Source: Pseudorhodobacter sp. MZDSW-24AT (GTDB lineage: Bacteria > Pseudomonadota > Alphaproteobacteria > Rhodobacterales > Rhodobacteraceae). Taken from it: a stretch of 49,385 nucleotides of DNA. Within the stretch, counting starts at the first letter, position 1. Each line of letters begins with the position of its first letter. The notes beneath the pieces were generated by a model, which was not told where the DNA came from, did no database searches, and worked only from the letters and a program-made list of their open reading frames with translations. Positions 34,243 through 43,891 of this stretch are shown piece after piece. The stretch lies in NCBI RefSeq assembly GCF_002794355.1, contig NZ_PGOI01000014.1, forward strand, positions 1-49,385, written 5' to 3'. Made by a program: the position numbers and the translations under genes.

Positions 34243-34686
34243 ATGATGTCTGACGAAGACACGCGGATTGCCGCGATTCTGACGCGCTGCCGCACCATTG
34301 CGCTGGTGGGCTGGTCGCCGAAGCCGGATCGGCCAAGCCACCGGGTGGCGGCCTTTCTGGTGCAGCAGGGCTATCGGGTGATTCCGGTGAACCCCGGACA
34401 GGCGGGGCAAAGCGCGCTTGGCGAAGTGGTGCGCGCCAGTCTGGCCGAGATCGAGGGGCCGGTGGATATGGTCGACATCTTCCGGCGGTCGGAAGAGGCA
34501 GGCGCGGTGGTGGATGCGGCGTTGGCGAAGTTCCCGGAGCTGCGCTGTGTCTGGATGCAGCTGGGCGTGGAGGACGCGGCGGCGGCTGCGCGGGCCAAAG
34601 CGCGCGGGGTGGCGGCGGTGATGAACCGTTGCCCGGCGATCGAGATTCCGCGGTTGGGACTGACGGGCGTCGCCGGGCGGGCGTGA
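34243..34686 (+). CDS. CoA-binding domain protein (YccU-like)
   Basis: 147 residues, single Rossmann-like CoA-binding domain: RCRTIALVGWSPKPDRPSHR at the N-terminus, GYRVIPVNPG, VDMVDIFRRSEEA, CVWMQLGVED and AVMNRCPAIE toward the end, all standard for the stand-alone family resembling the N-terminus of succinyl-CoA synthetase alpha. Function in the cell is unknown; binding of CoA or a nucleotide is inferred. Start ATG 34243 (or the next codon, also ATG) follows GAGGTGAGATC. Its stop faces hisE, with 23 bases between them. Confidence 0.88.
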   Translation: MMSDEDTRIAAILTRCRTIALVGWSPKPDRPSHRVAAFLVQQGYRVIPVNPGQAGQSALGEVVRASLAEIEGPVDMVDIFRRSEEAGAVVDAALAKFPELRCVWMQLGVEDAAAAARAKARGVAAVMNRCPAIEIPRLGLTGVAGRA

Positions 34687-34709
34687 CGCCCTTCGCCCTG
34701 TGGGCTGCG

Positions 34710-35038
34710 TCAGGGCCGCCGCGCGGCCTTTTCCGTCAGGCCCGAGGTGCCTTCGCGGCGCTCCAGCTCGGCCAGCACATCGGCCAGCGCCACATCGCGC
34801 GCCGCCAGCATCACCAGGAGGTGGTAGAGCACATCCGCCGCCTCGGAGGTGAGCTTTGCGCGGTCGCCCTTGACCGCTTCGATGATGGCCTCCACCGCCT
34901 CTTCGCCGAACTTCTCGGCGCATTTCTCCGGGCCTTTGGCGAGGAGCTTGGCCGTCCAGCTCGAGTCGGGCTCGGCCCCCTTGCGGGCGGCGATGGTGGC
35001 GGCGAGACGGTCAAGCGTGTGCGGCATGGCAGGCGCTG

Positions 35039-35042
<4 letters not shown>
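34710..35042 (-). CDS. hisE: Phosphoribosyl-ATP pyrophosphatase
   Basis: 110 residues. The all-alpha MazG-like fold is recognisable by [25 protein letters not shown] and [16 protein letters not shown], with the acidic EExxE and ExxD metal-binding residues. It hydrolyses phosphoribosyl-ATP to phosphoribosyl-AMP, the second step of histidine synthesis. Its start overlaps the hisF stop by four bases. The partner hisI is not in this window. Confidence 0.95.
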
Positions 35043-35800
<758 letters not shown>

Positions 35801-35835
35801 GTGACGAGCCTAGCGCGTGTGATGGGGCGGGGAAA

Positions 35836-35895
35836 GGGGGGCTTTGCCCCCCTTCGCGCTGCGCGCACCCCCCAGGATATTTGGGAACAGATGAG
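35836..35895 (-). repeat. 3'-end-associated intergenic element after hisA, with GC hairpin
   Basis: Read from the hisA stop on the minus strand: CATCTGTTCCCAAATATCC, then a GGGGGGC/GCCCCCC hairpin (35836-35852). The first part matches the elements after hisB and after the Lrp gene. The hairpin is followed by only a few T, a weak terminator. Confidence 0.6.
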
Positions 35896-35897
35896 GA

Positions 35898-36617
35898 TCA
35901 GGTCTTAAGGAGCGCAAGGGCGGTGGCGAGGTCGATGGCGCCATCATAGAGCGCGCGGCCCGAGATGGCACCGGCGATGGCGCCGGTGGCTTTCAGCGCT
36001 GTCAGATCCGCCATGGAGGAGACGCCGCCGCTGGCGATGACGGGGATCGTGACCGCGCGGGCCAGCGCTTCGGTCGCGGCGATGTTGGGGCCCTGCATGG
36101 CGCCATCGCGGTCGATGTCGGTGTAGATGAGCGCGGCGACCCCGGCATCTTCGAAACTGCGGGCGAGATCGGTGGCCATGACATCGGTCTCTTCGGCCCA
36201 GCCTTTGGTGGCGACCCGGCCCTTACGGGCATCGATGCCGACGGCGACCTGACCGGGGAAGGCACGGGCGGCTTCACGCACCAGATCGGGGTTTTCCACC
36301 GCGACGGTGCCGAGGATCACCCGGGCGAGGCCTTTGGAGAGCCACATCTCGATGGTGGCCATGTCGCGGATGCCGCCGCCAAGCTGGGCGGGCACCGTGA
36401 TGCGATTGAGGATGGCCTCGACCGCGGCGGCGTTCACCGGCTGACCGGCGAAGGCGCCGTTGAGGTCGACGAGGTGGAGCCAGTCGCAGCCTGCGGCTTC
36501 GAATTTGGCGGCCTGAGCGGCGGGGTCATCGCCGAAGACGGTGGCGGCGGACATCTCGCCGCGCAAGAGACGGACGCATTGGCCGTCTTTCAGGTCGATT
36601 GCGGGATAAAGGATCAT
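35898..36617 (-). CDS. hisA: ProFAR isomerase
   Basis: 239 residues from ATG 36617 ([17 protein letters not shown]); the open frame upstream is not coding-like. Half-barrel repeats as in HisF: AIDLKDG with the catalytic Asp, [44 protein letters not shown] with the second catalytic Asp, and [16 protein letters not shown]. Converts ProFAR to PRFAR, the substrate of HisF/HisH. Separated from hisF by ~97 bases holding a repeat element, looser spacing than usual for his operons. Confidence 0.97.
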   Translation of the reverse strand: MILYPAIDLKDGQCVRLLRGEMSAATVFGDDPAAQAAKFEAAGCDWLHLVDLNGAFAGQPVNAAAVEAILNRITVPAQLGGGIRDMATIEMWLSKGLARVILGTVAVENPDLVREAARAFPGQVAVGIDARKGRVATKGWAEETDVMATDLARSFEDAGVAALIYTDIDRDGAMQGPNIAATEALARAVTIPVIASGGVSSMADLTALKATGAIAGAISGRALYDGAIDLATALALLKT

Positions 36618-36753
36618 GGGGCCCCCGGTGTCAGCGTTTCCCCCCTTTGGCATGGCAGGCAGGCGATGCCAAGAGGGCCGCGACCCGACGTCATGCTTGC
36701 AAGGCGGCAGGCCCCGTGCGGAAGATCGGGCACGCTTCAGGGAGGAGCCCCAA

Positions 36754-37149
36754 ATGAACAGAGTCGTGAAACGGGTGGCGGCGGCCGCCGCCATAGCACT
36801 GCTTGCCGGAACCGCTGGTGCCGAGCCGATTGTCGGCCTGTGGCAGACACAGGCGGATGAAGGCGCCTATGCCCATGTGCAGATCGCGCCCTGCGGCGCC
36901 AATTTCTGCGGAACCATCGTGAAAACCTTCAAGGCCGGTGCGGAATACCAATCGGAAAACCTTGGCAAGCAATTGGTGCGCGACATGGCGCCCAAGGGCA
37001 ATGGCGCCTATGAAGGCAAGGTGTGGCGGCCGTCAAACAACAAGGTCTATCTGGGCAAGATCGCGGTGAACGGATCGGCGATGAAGCTGTCGGGCTGCGT
37101 GGCGGGCGGGCTGATCTGTTCCAAGCAGGACTGGCAGAAGATCAAGTGA
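36754..37149 (+). CDS. DUF2147 family secreted protein
   Basis: 131 residues from ATG 36754, preceded by GGGAGGAGCCCCAA. A signal peptide ([19 protein letters not shown]) is followed by the DUF2147 domain, [25 protein letters not shown] to [20 protein letters not shown] and a Cys-containing C-terminus ([16 protein letters not shown]). DUF2147 proteins are small periplasmic lipocalin-like barrels with no known activity. It lies on the opposite strand between hisH and hisA, so it interrupts the his gene order. Confidence 0.87.
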   Translation: MNRVVKRVAAAAAIALLAGTAGAEPIVGLWQTQADEGAYAHVQIAPCGANFCGTIVKTFKAGAEYQSENLGKQLVRDMAPKGNGAYEGKVWRPSNNKVYLGKIAVNGSAMKLSGCVAGGLICSKQDWQKIK

Positions 37150-37281
37150 GGCTTGCCCTTGCGGCAGGCTTTGGCGCGGTCTGGGGCGCGGTTTGCCCCC
37201 CGGACCGCGCCGGTGTTCAGCGCGCGTCTTACAGCGGCCCATCTTTGAATCGGGCAAAGATCAGGGCGGGTTTGCGCCGCC

Positions 37282-37920
37282 TTAAGGCTTCCATTGCAGG
37301 AAATTGGCAATCAGGCGCAGGCCGGTGGCTTGCGATTTTTCCGGGTGGAACTGGGTGCCGACCATGGTGCCGCGCCCGATGATGGCGGTGACATCGCCCG
37401 CGTAATCCACATGGGCGAGCCGTTGCGCCGGATCGGCGACGCGGAAATGATAGGAATGCACGAAATAGGCGTGATCGCCGCTGGCGATGCCGGCAAGCAC
37501 CGGGTGGGCATGATCGATCACCAGATCGTTCCAGCCCATATGCGGCACCTTGAGGCTTGGATCGGCGGGGCTGATGCGCACCACCTCGCCCGGGACCCAG
37601 TCGAAACCCTTGGTGTCAGCATATTCGCGGCCCCAGCTGGCCATCATCTGCATGCCGACGCAAATGCCGAGGAAAGGGCGGCCTTTGTGGGTGACGGCCT
37701 CTTCGATGGCCTCGAACAGGCCGCCGTGATCGCCGAGCGCGCGGCGGCAGGCCGGGAAGGCGCCGTCGCCGGGCAGCACGATGCGGTCGGCGCGGGCGAT
37801 ATCTTCGGGGCGGGAGGTGACGAGGACCGCGCCGCCGCCGGTTTCGGCCGCCATGCGCTGAAAAGCTTTCTCGGCGGAGTGCAGGTTGCCGCTGTCATAG
37901 TCGACGAGAACGGTGAGCAT
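37282..37920 (-). CDS. hisH: Imidazole glycerol phosphate synthase, glutamine amidotransferase subunit
   Basis: 212 residues. Class I glutamine amidotransferase: VDYDSGNLHS at the N-terminus, LPGDGAFPACRRAL, the nucleophile elbow LGICVGMQMM, VPHMGWNDL, AYFVHSYHF and the His/Glu pair in TQFHPEKSQATGLRL. It feeds ammonia to HisF. Confidence 0.97.
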   Translation of the reverse strand: MLTVLVDYDSGNLHSAEKAFQRMAAETGGGAVLVTSRPEDIARADRIVLPGDGAFPACRRALGDHGGLFEAIEEAVTHKGRPFLGICVGMQMMASWGREYADTKGFDWVPGEVVRISPADPSLKVPHMGWNDLVIDHAHPVLAGIASGDHAYFVHSYHFRVADPAQRLAHVDYAGDVTAIIGRGTMVGTQFHPEKSQATGLRLIANFLQWKP

Positions 37921-37956
37921 GGTTCTGGACCCTTGGCGCCCGGCGGGGCTGTGGGA

Positions 37957-37990
37957 GCCTCCGGCGGGGATATTTGGAAACAGATGAAAG
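37957..37990 (-). repeat. 3'-end-associated intergenic element after hisB
   Basis: Read from the hisB stop on the minus strand: CATCTGTTTCCAAATATCCC then CGCCGGAGGC. Same family as the elements after hisA and after the Lrp gene, each directly downstream of a stop codon in the sense direction. Confidence 0.65.
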
Positions 37991-37992
37991 GC

Positions 37993-38580
37993 TTAGAGGG
38001 CGCCTTTGGTGGAGGGCAGTTGGCCTGCCATGCGCGGATCGGGCTCTACCGCCATGCGCAGGGCGCGGGCGACGGATTTGAAGGCGGCTTCGGCGATGTG
38101 ATGGCTGTTGAGGCCATGCACGCGGTCGACGTGCAGGGTGATGCCGCCGTGGGTGGAGAAGCCCTGAAAGAATTCGCGCACGAGTTCGGTGTCGAAGCTG
38201 CCGATCTTGGGGCTGGGGAAGGCGACGTTCCAGACCAGATAGGGCCGCGCCGAAAGATCGAGCGCGCAGGTGATCTGGGTGTCGTCCATGGCGAGGGCGA
38301 AATGGCCGTAGCGGCGGATGCCTTTTTTGTCACCCAGCGCCTTGGCCAGCGCCTGCCCCAGCGCGATTCCGCAATCTTCCACCGTGTGGTGATCGTCGAT
38401 GTGCAGATCGCCCTTGGCGCGCAGGGTGATGTCGATCAGCGCGTGGCGGGCCAGCTGGTCCAGCATGTGATCGAAGAAGCCCACACCGGTGTCGATGTCA
38501 TAGCGGCCGGTGCCGTCGAGGTTGATCGAGACGGTGATCTCGGTTTCGGCGGTCTTGCGGGTGAGTTCGGCGGTGCGCAT
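37993..38580 (-). CDS. hisB: Imidazoleglycerol-phosphate dehydratase
   Basis: 195 residues, the monofunctional form. The two metal-binding His motifs are present: [14 protein letters not shown] and [14 protein letters not shown] in the first repeat, and [16 protein letters not shown] in the second. It dehydrates imidazole glycerol phosphate (Mn2+-dependent in the family). It starts 31 bases after sitD on the same strand, so it may be read from the manganese-transport transcript. Confidence 0.97.
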   Translation of the reverse strand: MRTAELTRKTAETEITVSINLDGTGRYDIDTGVGFFDHMLDQLARHALIDITLRAKGDLHIDDHHTVEDCGIALGQALAKALGDKKGIRRYGHFALAMDDTQITCALDLSARPYLVWNVAFPSPKIGSFDTELVREFFQGFSTHGGITLHVDRVHGLNSHHIAEAAFKSVARALRMAVEPDPRMAGQLPSTKGAL

Positions 38581-38611
38581 CAGGGGCCCCCCTTGGGTTG
38601 GGTTCGCGGCC

Positions 38612-39481
38612 TTATAGGGTGCCGGGCGCGCGATGGGAAGCGATCAGCGCGGCGGTGGCCAGCATGAGACCCGAGACCGTGGCGATCATGCCCGCCGCCG
38701 AGAGGGTGAAGGGAAGGCCCAGCCAGAGGGGCGCGTAGCCTGCGAGGACGGTGCCGAGCACGGCGGCGCCGATGGCAAGGCCGAGCGAGACGGCGAGTTG
38801 TGCGGGCAGGCTGCGGGTGAGCAGGCGCGCGGCGGCGGCGGGGCAGATCAGCATGGCGATGGTGAGGATGGAACCCACCGCCTGAAAGGCCGCGACGGCG
38901 GCAAGGGCGGTGGCCCCCGTGAGCCCGGCGCGCAGCAAGGCGACCGGGACGCCTTGGGTCTGGGCAAAGACCGGGTCGAAGGTGGCGAGCGTCAGCGGCC
39001 GCCAGACCAGCCGCAGGGCCAGCGCCAGCCCTGCGGCGACGAGGGCGAGGCGCAGCAGTTCGGGCGGCGGGCCTCCGAGCCAGATCAGGCTTTCGAGATT
39101 GCCGTAAAGCGCATGCTCGACATCCAGATGCACGCCAGCGGTGCCGGTGGTTTCCAAAAGCACGACGCCAAGCGCGAACATGGCGGTGAACACGACCGCC
39201 ATGGCGGCCCCGGGCTCCATCCCGCTGCGGCGGGTCACGGCTTCGATCAGCAGGGCCGAGGCGGCGGCGGCGGCAAGCGCCCCTGCCCCCATCACCGCGC
39301 CACTGGCGGAGCCGGTGAGCAGGAAGGCCGCGACGATGCCGGGCAGGACGACATGGCTCATGGCGTCGCCCAGCATGGCGCGGCGGGACAAGAGCAGGAA
39401 GTTGCCCGGAAGCGCGCAGGCGATGGCCGCCAGCGCGGCGATCAGGAGGGGCGGCAGCGAGAAGAGCAGGAATTCATCCAT
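38612..39481 (-). CDS. sitD: Manganese/zinc/iron ABC transporter permease, second subunit
   Basis: 289 residues from ATG 39481, eight or nine TM helices. [22 protein letters not shown] near the N-terminus is the conserved ABC-3 permease segment facing the ATPase; [11 protein letters not shown] and a long run of hydrophobic helices follow, including one with [22 protein letters not shown]. It forms the inner-membrane channel with SitC. Overlaps sitC by eight bases. Order A-B-C-D matches the Sit/Mnt operons of alphaproteobacteria. Confidence 0.92.
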   Translation of the reverse strand: MDEFLLFSLPPLLIAALAAIACALPGNFLLLSRRAMLGDAMSHVVLPGIVAAFLLTGSASGAVMGAGALAAAAASALLIEAVTRRSGMEPGAAMAVVFTAMFALGVVLLETTGTAGVHLDVEHALYGNLESLIWLGGPPPELLRLALVAAGLALALRLVWRPLTLATFDPVFAQTQGVPVALLRAGLTGATALAAVAAFQAVGSILTIAMLICPAAAARLLTRSLPAQLAVSLGLAIGAAVLGTVLAGYAPLWLGLPFTLSAAGMIATVSGLMLATAALIASHRAPGTL

Positions 39482-40331
39482 GGCGCCGCCCCCGGAGAAG
39501 CAGGGTGACGGCAAAGAGCGCCGCCGCGAGCAGCACGATGACGGGGCCGGTCGGCAGATTGGGCACCCCGGCCGAGATGGCGGCGCCGGTGTAGCCGCAG
39601 GCCGCGCCGATCAGGGCCGCAAGGCAAGCGGTGCCGGTGACGGTGGTGCTCCACATCCGAGCGGTGACGGCGGGGGTCACGAGCAGCGCCACGATCAGGA
39701 TCAGCCCGGTGACATTGAGGCCGACCAGAACCACGGCCAGCACCAGCGCCATCAGCGCCGCATCCATCCGGCGCGGGTGGATGCCCATCATCCCGGCGTG
39801 CAGAGGATCGAAGGCCACCATGGCGAGAGGACGGCGCAACGCCCAGAGGGCCGCGCAGACGGCAAGGCCGCCAAAGCCGATCACCAGCGCATCGGCGCGC
39901 AGCATCCCGGCGGTGGAGCCCAGCAGCACGGTTTCCAGCCCCGCCGGGCGACCCGTGCCAAGGCCTTGGATCAGCGTGAGAATCACGATCCCCGCGCCGT
40001 AGAAGCTGGCCAGCACCGCGCCGGTTGCGGCGTCTTCGTGGATCTGGCGCGACAGGCGCTGCACCGCCCAGAGCCCGGCGGCGGCGGTGAGCGCCGCGCC
40101 CAGCATCAGACCGGGCAGGAAACGGCCATCGCCGCCCAGCGCCACCATGGCCAGAAAGGCAAGCCCAATGCCCGGCAGGGTGGCATGGGCCATGGCATCC
40201 GACATCAGCGCGCGGCGGCGCAGAGTGAGAAAGGCCCCGGCCGCGCCCGCAGAGGCGCCGAGCAAGGCGGCTCCCAGACTGACCAGCGCTGCATTGTAGC
40301 CGCCTTGCAGCAGCAGCGCCTGCCAGATCAT
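39474..40331 (-). CDS. sitC: Manganese/zinc/iron ABC transporter permease, first subunit
   Basis: 285 residues, ABC-3 family: FLTLRRRALMSDAMAHATLPGIGLAFL corresponds to the ATPase-coupling segment, and FDPLHAGMMGIHPRRMDA and TGLILIVALLVTPAVTARM are the other family blocks. Nine or so TM helices. Overlaps the sitB stop and the sitD start, so all four subunits are translationally coupled. Confidence 0.92.
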   Translation of the reverse strand: MIWQALLLQGGYNAALVSLGAALLGASAGAAGAFLTLRRRALMSDAMAHATLPGIGLAFLAMVALGGDGRFLPGLMLGAALTAAAGLWAVQRLSRQIHEDAATGAVLASFYGAGIVILTLIQGLGTGRPAGLETVLLGSTAGMLRADALVIGFGGLAVCAALWALRRPLAMVAFDPLHAGMMGIHPRRMDAALMALVLAVVLVGLNVTGLILIVALLVTPAVTARMWSTTVTGTACLAALIGAACGYTGAAISAGVPNLPTGPVIVLLAAALFAVTLLLRGRRHG

Positions 40332-41110
40332 GGGGCAGACCGAAGGAGCGGCACGCCCCCAAGGGCAGGGCCATAGGCCTGCGCGAGGGCAGCGGGGGTG
40401 AAGGTAGTGGCCACGGGACCTTCGGCGATGGTGCGGCGGTTCAGCAGCAGCACCCGGTCAAAATAGGTGGCGACGGTCGACAGATCATGGTGCACGGCGA
40501 TGATCGTGGCGCCCGTGTCCCGCAAGGATTTCAGCACGTCGATGATCGCGGCCTCGGTCGCGGCATCGACACCGGCGAAGGGTTCATCGAGCAGGAAAAG
40601 ATCGGCTCCTTGCGCCAGCGCGCGGGCCAGAAACACCCGCTGCTGCTGCCCGCCCGACAGCGCGCCGATCTGGCGGCGGGCAAAGGCTTGCATGCCGACA
40701 CGCTCCAGCGCAGCCATCGCCCGCGCTGACGTCTGCGCGGTGATGCGGCCCAGAAGTCCGGTCTGGCGGTAGCAGCCCATGAGCACCACATCAATCACGC
40801 GCACCGGAAAGCTCCAGTCCACGGCGGCGCGCTGCGGCACATAGGCGATGCGGGCCATGGCGGCGGCGACCGGGCTGCCAAAGGCGCTGACCGTGCCTTC
40901 GCCCTGCTCCAGCCCCAGCACCGATTTGAGGAAGGTCGATTTTCCCGCGCCATTGGGGCCGATGATCGCGGTCATCGCGCCCGTTGGAAAGCAGGCGCTG
41001 GCATTGTCGAGGGCAAGCACATCTTGGTAGCGCAGCGTCAGGCCTTGCACGCGGAGGGCACAGGCCGCCCCGCTTTGCTGCGCCCATTTGCCCGCCATAT
41101 CCTTAGCCAT
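40328..41110 (-). CDS. sitB: Manganese/zinc/iron ABC transporter ATP-binding protein
   Basis: 260 residues from ATG 41110, which overlaps the sitA stop. Walker A GPNGAGKST, Q-loop YVPQRAAVDWSFP (the VDW motif is characteristic of metal-transport ATPases), signature LSGGQQQRVFLARALAQ, Walker B LFLLDEPFAGVD, and the switch His in VHHDLS. Powers import through SitC/SitD. Residues 1-20 are an extra N-terminal stretch; a later ATG (MAGKWAQQ) is a possible start. Confidence 0.94.
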   Translation of the reverse strand: MAKDMAGKWAQQSGAACALRVQGLTLRYQDVLALDNASACFPTGAMTAIIGPNGAGKSTFLKSVLGLEQGEGTVSAFGSPVAAAMARIAYVPQRAAVDWSFPVRVIDVVLMGCYRQTGLLGRITAQTSARAMAALERVGMQAFARRQIGALSGGQQQRVFLARALAQGADLFLLDEPFAGVDAATEAAIIDVLKSLRDTGATIIAVHHDLSTVATYFDRVLLLNRRTIAEGPVATTFTPAALAQAYGPALGGVPLLRSAP

Positions 41111-42035
41111 TGGCGCCGAGCCTTTGATGGGCACCGCGTTCCGGCGCGACCCCGCCCAGCGCACGGGCAATGGTGGTGGCGTTGTGATCCATCATCCCCA
41201 CCCAAGTGCCTTCATAGCTGCCCTCGGGCCCCATCGCATCAGAGAACAATTCCCCGCCGATGGTGACACTGTGGCCTTTGGCGGCGGCCCCTTCGATCAG
41301 GGCGCGCAGCGCGCGGTCAGACACCGAGCTTTCCACGAACACGGCAGGCACACGCCGGGCGACCAGCAGATCGACCAGTTCGGAAATGCGGGCCAGACCC
41401 GCCTCGGATTCGGTGGAGATGCCTTGCACGCCTTCAACCTCGAGCCCGAAGGCGCGGCCGAAATAGGCAAAGGCATCATGCGCGGTGACCAGCAAGCGCG
41501 ACTCGGGCGGGATCGTGGCCAGCACCTCTTGGGCATAGCTGCCGATGGCGGTAATCGAGTCGCGGTAGGCGGCGCCTTTGGCGGCAACATCGGGAACAAA
41601 CGGGGCCAATGCCGGCTCCATCGCTTGCGTGGCCTGTGCCCAGAGGGCGGGATCGAACCAGATGTGCGGATCGGGGCGGTCGGGATAATCGGGGTCTGAC
41701 AGCAGCCGATCGGCGGGCAAGGTTTCGGCAACCGCAAGCACCGAGGTGTTGGGCGCGAGCCCCGCCATCAGCGTGGCGAATTGCGCTTCGAGATTGAGGC
41801 CGTGCCAGAAGACCAGATCGGCGCGCGACAAGGTCAGAATGTCATTGCGGGTGGGGCGGTGGCCGTGCGGGTCCATCCCCGGCCCGATCAGCGCGGTGAC
41901 GGGCAGACCGCTGAGCGCGCGCGCGGCATCGGCGATCATGCCGGTCGTGGCCACGATGGAAGGAGGGTTGGCCCCAGCGATCCGCGGCGCAAGGGCCGCA
42001 GCCATGAGGCCCAGAAAGGTCCGTCGCAACAGCAT
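41103..42035 (-). CDS. sitA: Manganese/zinc/iron ABC transporter substrate-binding protein
   Basis: 310 residues. The leader RRTFLGLMAAALAPRIAGA has twin arginines followed by F-L, so export through Tat is likely. Cluster A-I metal-binding ligands are visible: H57 in GMDPHGH, the His of DPHIWFD, Glu in STESEAG and the Asp/His of MMDHNATT near the C-terminus. Binds Mn2+ (perhaps Zn2+ or Fe2+) in the periplasm. Assignment to manganese rests on the operon order and on the Mur/Fur-type palindromes just upstream, not on the ligands alone. Confidence 0.92.
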   Translation of the reverse strand: MLLRRTFLGLMAAALAPRIAGANPPSIVATTGMIADAARALSGLPVTALIGPGMDPHGHRPTRNDILTLSRADLVFWHGLNLEAQFATLMAGLAPNTSVLAVAETLPADRLLSDPDYPDRPDPHIWFDPALWAQATQAMEPALAPFVPDVAAKGAAYRDSITAIGSYAQEVLATIPPESRLLVTAHDAFAYFGRAFGLEVEGVQGISTESEAGLARISELVDLLVARRVPAVFVESSVSDRALRALIEGAAAKGHSVTIGGELFSDAMGPEGSYEGTWVGMMDHNATTIARALGGVAPERGAHQRLGANG

Positions 42036-42077
42036 GGAAAAACAGCTCCGATCAAGACTATCGTTGCAGGGAAGATA

Positions 42078-42122
42078 TGCGAATTATTCGCAATGTCAAT
42101 TCTATTGAGAATGATTCTCAAT
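42078..42122 (-). promoter_or_regulatory. Two Mur/Fur-type operators upstream of sitA
   Basis: Perfect palindromes TGCGAATTATTCGCA (42078-42092) and ATTGAGAATGATTCTCAAT (42104-42122), 43-87 bases before the sitA start. The second is a near-consensus Fur-family box; the first resembles the TGCAAAT...ATTTGCA-like sites of alphaproteobacterial Mur. They fit repression of sitABCD by Mn2+-loaded Mur. Confidence 0.75.
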
Positions 42123-42227
42123 TTATAGCGTGGCACAGCGGGCCGGGCCGCAGCGCGCTTTCGCGGCGGGGCAAAGACCGCTAGACAAGGCAGGCTGTCA
42201 GAGGCAAGGCCGCCAACGGAAACACCG

Positions 42228-43229
42228 ATGCCCGCATCCGAACCCAAAGCACAACCGGCGTTCACGCTTATGGCCATCGGTCAGGCCGGGCGGCTGCAAT
42301 ATGAGGCGATCCTGCTCGCGGGGTCGCTGCGGCTGACCAATCCGGGCTTTGCGGGCCGCTTGGTGATTTGCGAGCCGCAACCGGGGCCCTTGTGGACGGG
42401 CGATCCGCGCATGAGCGCGGGGGCGCGGGCGGTGCTGGAAGATCTGGGGGCGACGATCCTGCCCTTTGAGTCTCAGGTGTTCGGGGAGGCCTATCCTTAT
42501 GGCAACAAGATCGAGGCGCTGGCCGCCCTGCCCGAGGCGCCGTTTCTGTTTCTGGACACAGACACGCTGATCACCGGGGATCTGGCCACGCTTGCGCTGG
42601 ATTTCACGCGGCCGTCGGCCAGTCTGCGCCGAGAGGGCACTTGGCCCCGGATCGAGCTCTACGGCCCCGGCTATACAGACATCTGGTCCGCGCTCTACCG
42701 CCGGTTCGGGCTGGATTTTGCGGCCTCGCTGGACCTTGCGCAGCCTGATGAGTATTGGCAGCGCTACCTCTATTTCAACGCGGGCTGGTTCTTTCACGAA
42801 AGCCCGCGCCGTTTCGGCGCGCGGTTCCTCAGCTATGCGCGGTCGATCCGCGATGACCCTCCGCCCGCGCTGGTGCTGCAAGAGTTGGACCCGTGGCTGG
42901 ATCAGGTGGCATTGCCGCTGGTGATTGCGTCTTTTGGCGGCGGGCGACCGGGGCCGGAGCTTGCGGGGCTGGATGGCGCGGTGACCTGCCATTACCGAAG
43001 CCTGCCCCTGCTCTATGCGCGCGAAAGCGACCGGGTGGTGGCGGTGCTGGAAGCCGTTGCCAAAGACCCAGCCTTGCGCCGGGTGCTGCGAGAGCATCCG
43101 CCGGTGAAGGCGATGGTTTATCAGAATCAAGGCCGCCGTGCGCGGGCGCTGTTTGACCGCGCCGCCCTGCCCCGGCGCGAGCAGCTGATCCGCAACACGC
43201 TCAAACGCGCGGGGCTCTGGCTGCGTTAA
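42228..43229 (+). CDS. Putative nucleotide-sugar glycosyltransferase with DxD motif
   Basis: 333 residues. The order of motifs is that of a GT-A glycosyltransferase related to GT8-like enzymes: QYEAILLAGSLRLTNP at the N-terminus, PYGNKIEALAALPEAPF, the metal/nucleotide-binding FLFLDTDTLI near residue 108, and YLYFNAGWFFHESPRRFG, comparable to the acceptor loop FNAGVLLxN of GT8. The C-terminus is basic and helical. No neighbour is a glycan gene: it is divergent from sitA and convergent with the LysE gene, sharing stop-codon bases (43226-43229). Donor and acceptor unknown; the start is preceded by GGAAACACCG, a weak ribosome-binding site. Confidence 0.7.
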   Translation: MPASEPKAQPAFTLMAIGQAGRLQYEAILLAGSLRLTNPGFAGRLVICEPQPGPLWTGDPRMSAGARAVLEDLGATILPFESQVFGEAYPYGNKIEALAALPEAPFLFLDTDTLITGDLATLALDFTRPSASLRREGTWPRIELYGPGYTDIWSALYRRFGLDFAASLDLAQPDEYWQRYLYFNAGWFFHESPRRFGARFLSYARSIRDDPPPALVLQELDPWLDQVALPLVIASFGGGRPGPELAGLDGAVTCHYRSLPLLYARESDRVVAVLEAVAKDPALRRVLREHPPVKAMVYQNQGRRARALFDRAALPRREQLIRNTLKRAGLWLR

Positions 43230-43819
43230 AGGCCAAGCACCGGCCAGAGCGAGGCGACCAGCAAGACCGCCATGGTCACGTTGAAAGCCTGCAGGCGGCG
43301 GTGGGTGGTCAGGAAGCGGCGCAATTGCTGGCCCGCCAAGGTCCAGACCGACACCGAGGGCAGGTTGACCATAGCAAAGACCACCGCCACGGTAAGCATG
43401 GCCGCCCAGTCCTGCGCGCTGGCATAGACCGTAACGGCCGTGAGCGCCATTGCCCAGGCCTTGGGGTTCACCCATTGGAAGGCCGCCGCCTGCAAGAAGC
43501 TGAGAGGGCGCCCGCCGACCTGCCCTTCCCTTGGGGCGGCAGCATGGGCGATCTTCCACGCAAGCCACAGCATATACAGCACCGACAGCAGCTTGAGCCC
43601 TGTTCCCAAGGCCGGTTGCCGTTGAAAGACCTGCGCCAGCCCCAGACCGACAAGGAACACCATGAGCGCATGGCCAAGGCTGATGCCCAGCATATGCGGC
43701 AGGCTGCGCCGGAAGCCGAAATTGGCGCCCGAGGCGAGAAGCATCATGTTGTTCGGCCCCGGGGTGACCGAGGTGACAAAGGCAAAGCCCACAAGGGCGA
43801 GGAGAAGAGGCTGGTCCAT
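43226..43819 (-). CDS. LysE family amino-acid exporter
   Basis: 197 residues from ATG 43819; the frame upstream runs antisense through the Lrp gene and is not coding. Six hydrophobic segments and the family signature VTPGPNNMMLLASGANFGFRR near residue 15, then LGISLGHALMVFLVG and FQWVNPKAWAM. RhtB/LysE exporters efflux amino acids or homoserine lactones. The divergent Lrp-family gene 72 bases away is the usual partner and likely its regulator, with an operator in the shared region. Confidence 0.92.
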   Translation of the reverse strand: MDQPLLLALVGFAFVTSVTPGPNNMMLLASGANFGFRRSLPHMLGISLGHALMVFLVGLGLAQVFQRQPALGTGLKLLSVLYMLWLAWKIAHAAAPREGQVGGRPLSFLQAAAFQWVNPKAWAMALTAVTVYASAQDWAAMLTVAVVFAMVNLPSVSVWTLAGQQLRRFLTTHRRLQAFNVTMAVLLVASLWPVLGL

Positions 43820-43891
43820 GCGCTGCTTGTGGCACGCTTTGCGCGGCACAGGATTGCAAGCTGCGGCGTCTATCCTTAATTTGCGCAACAA

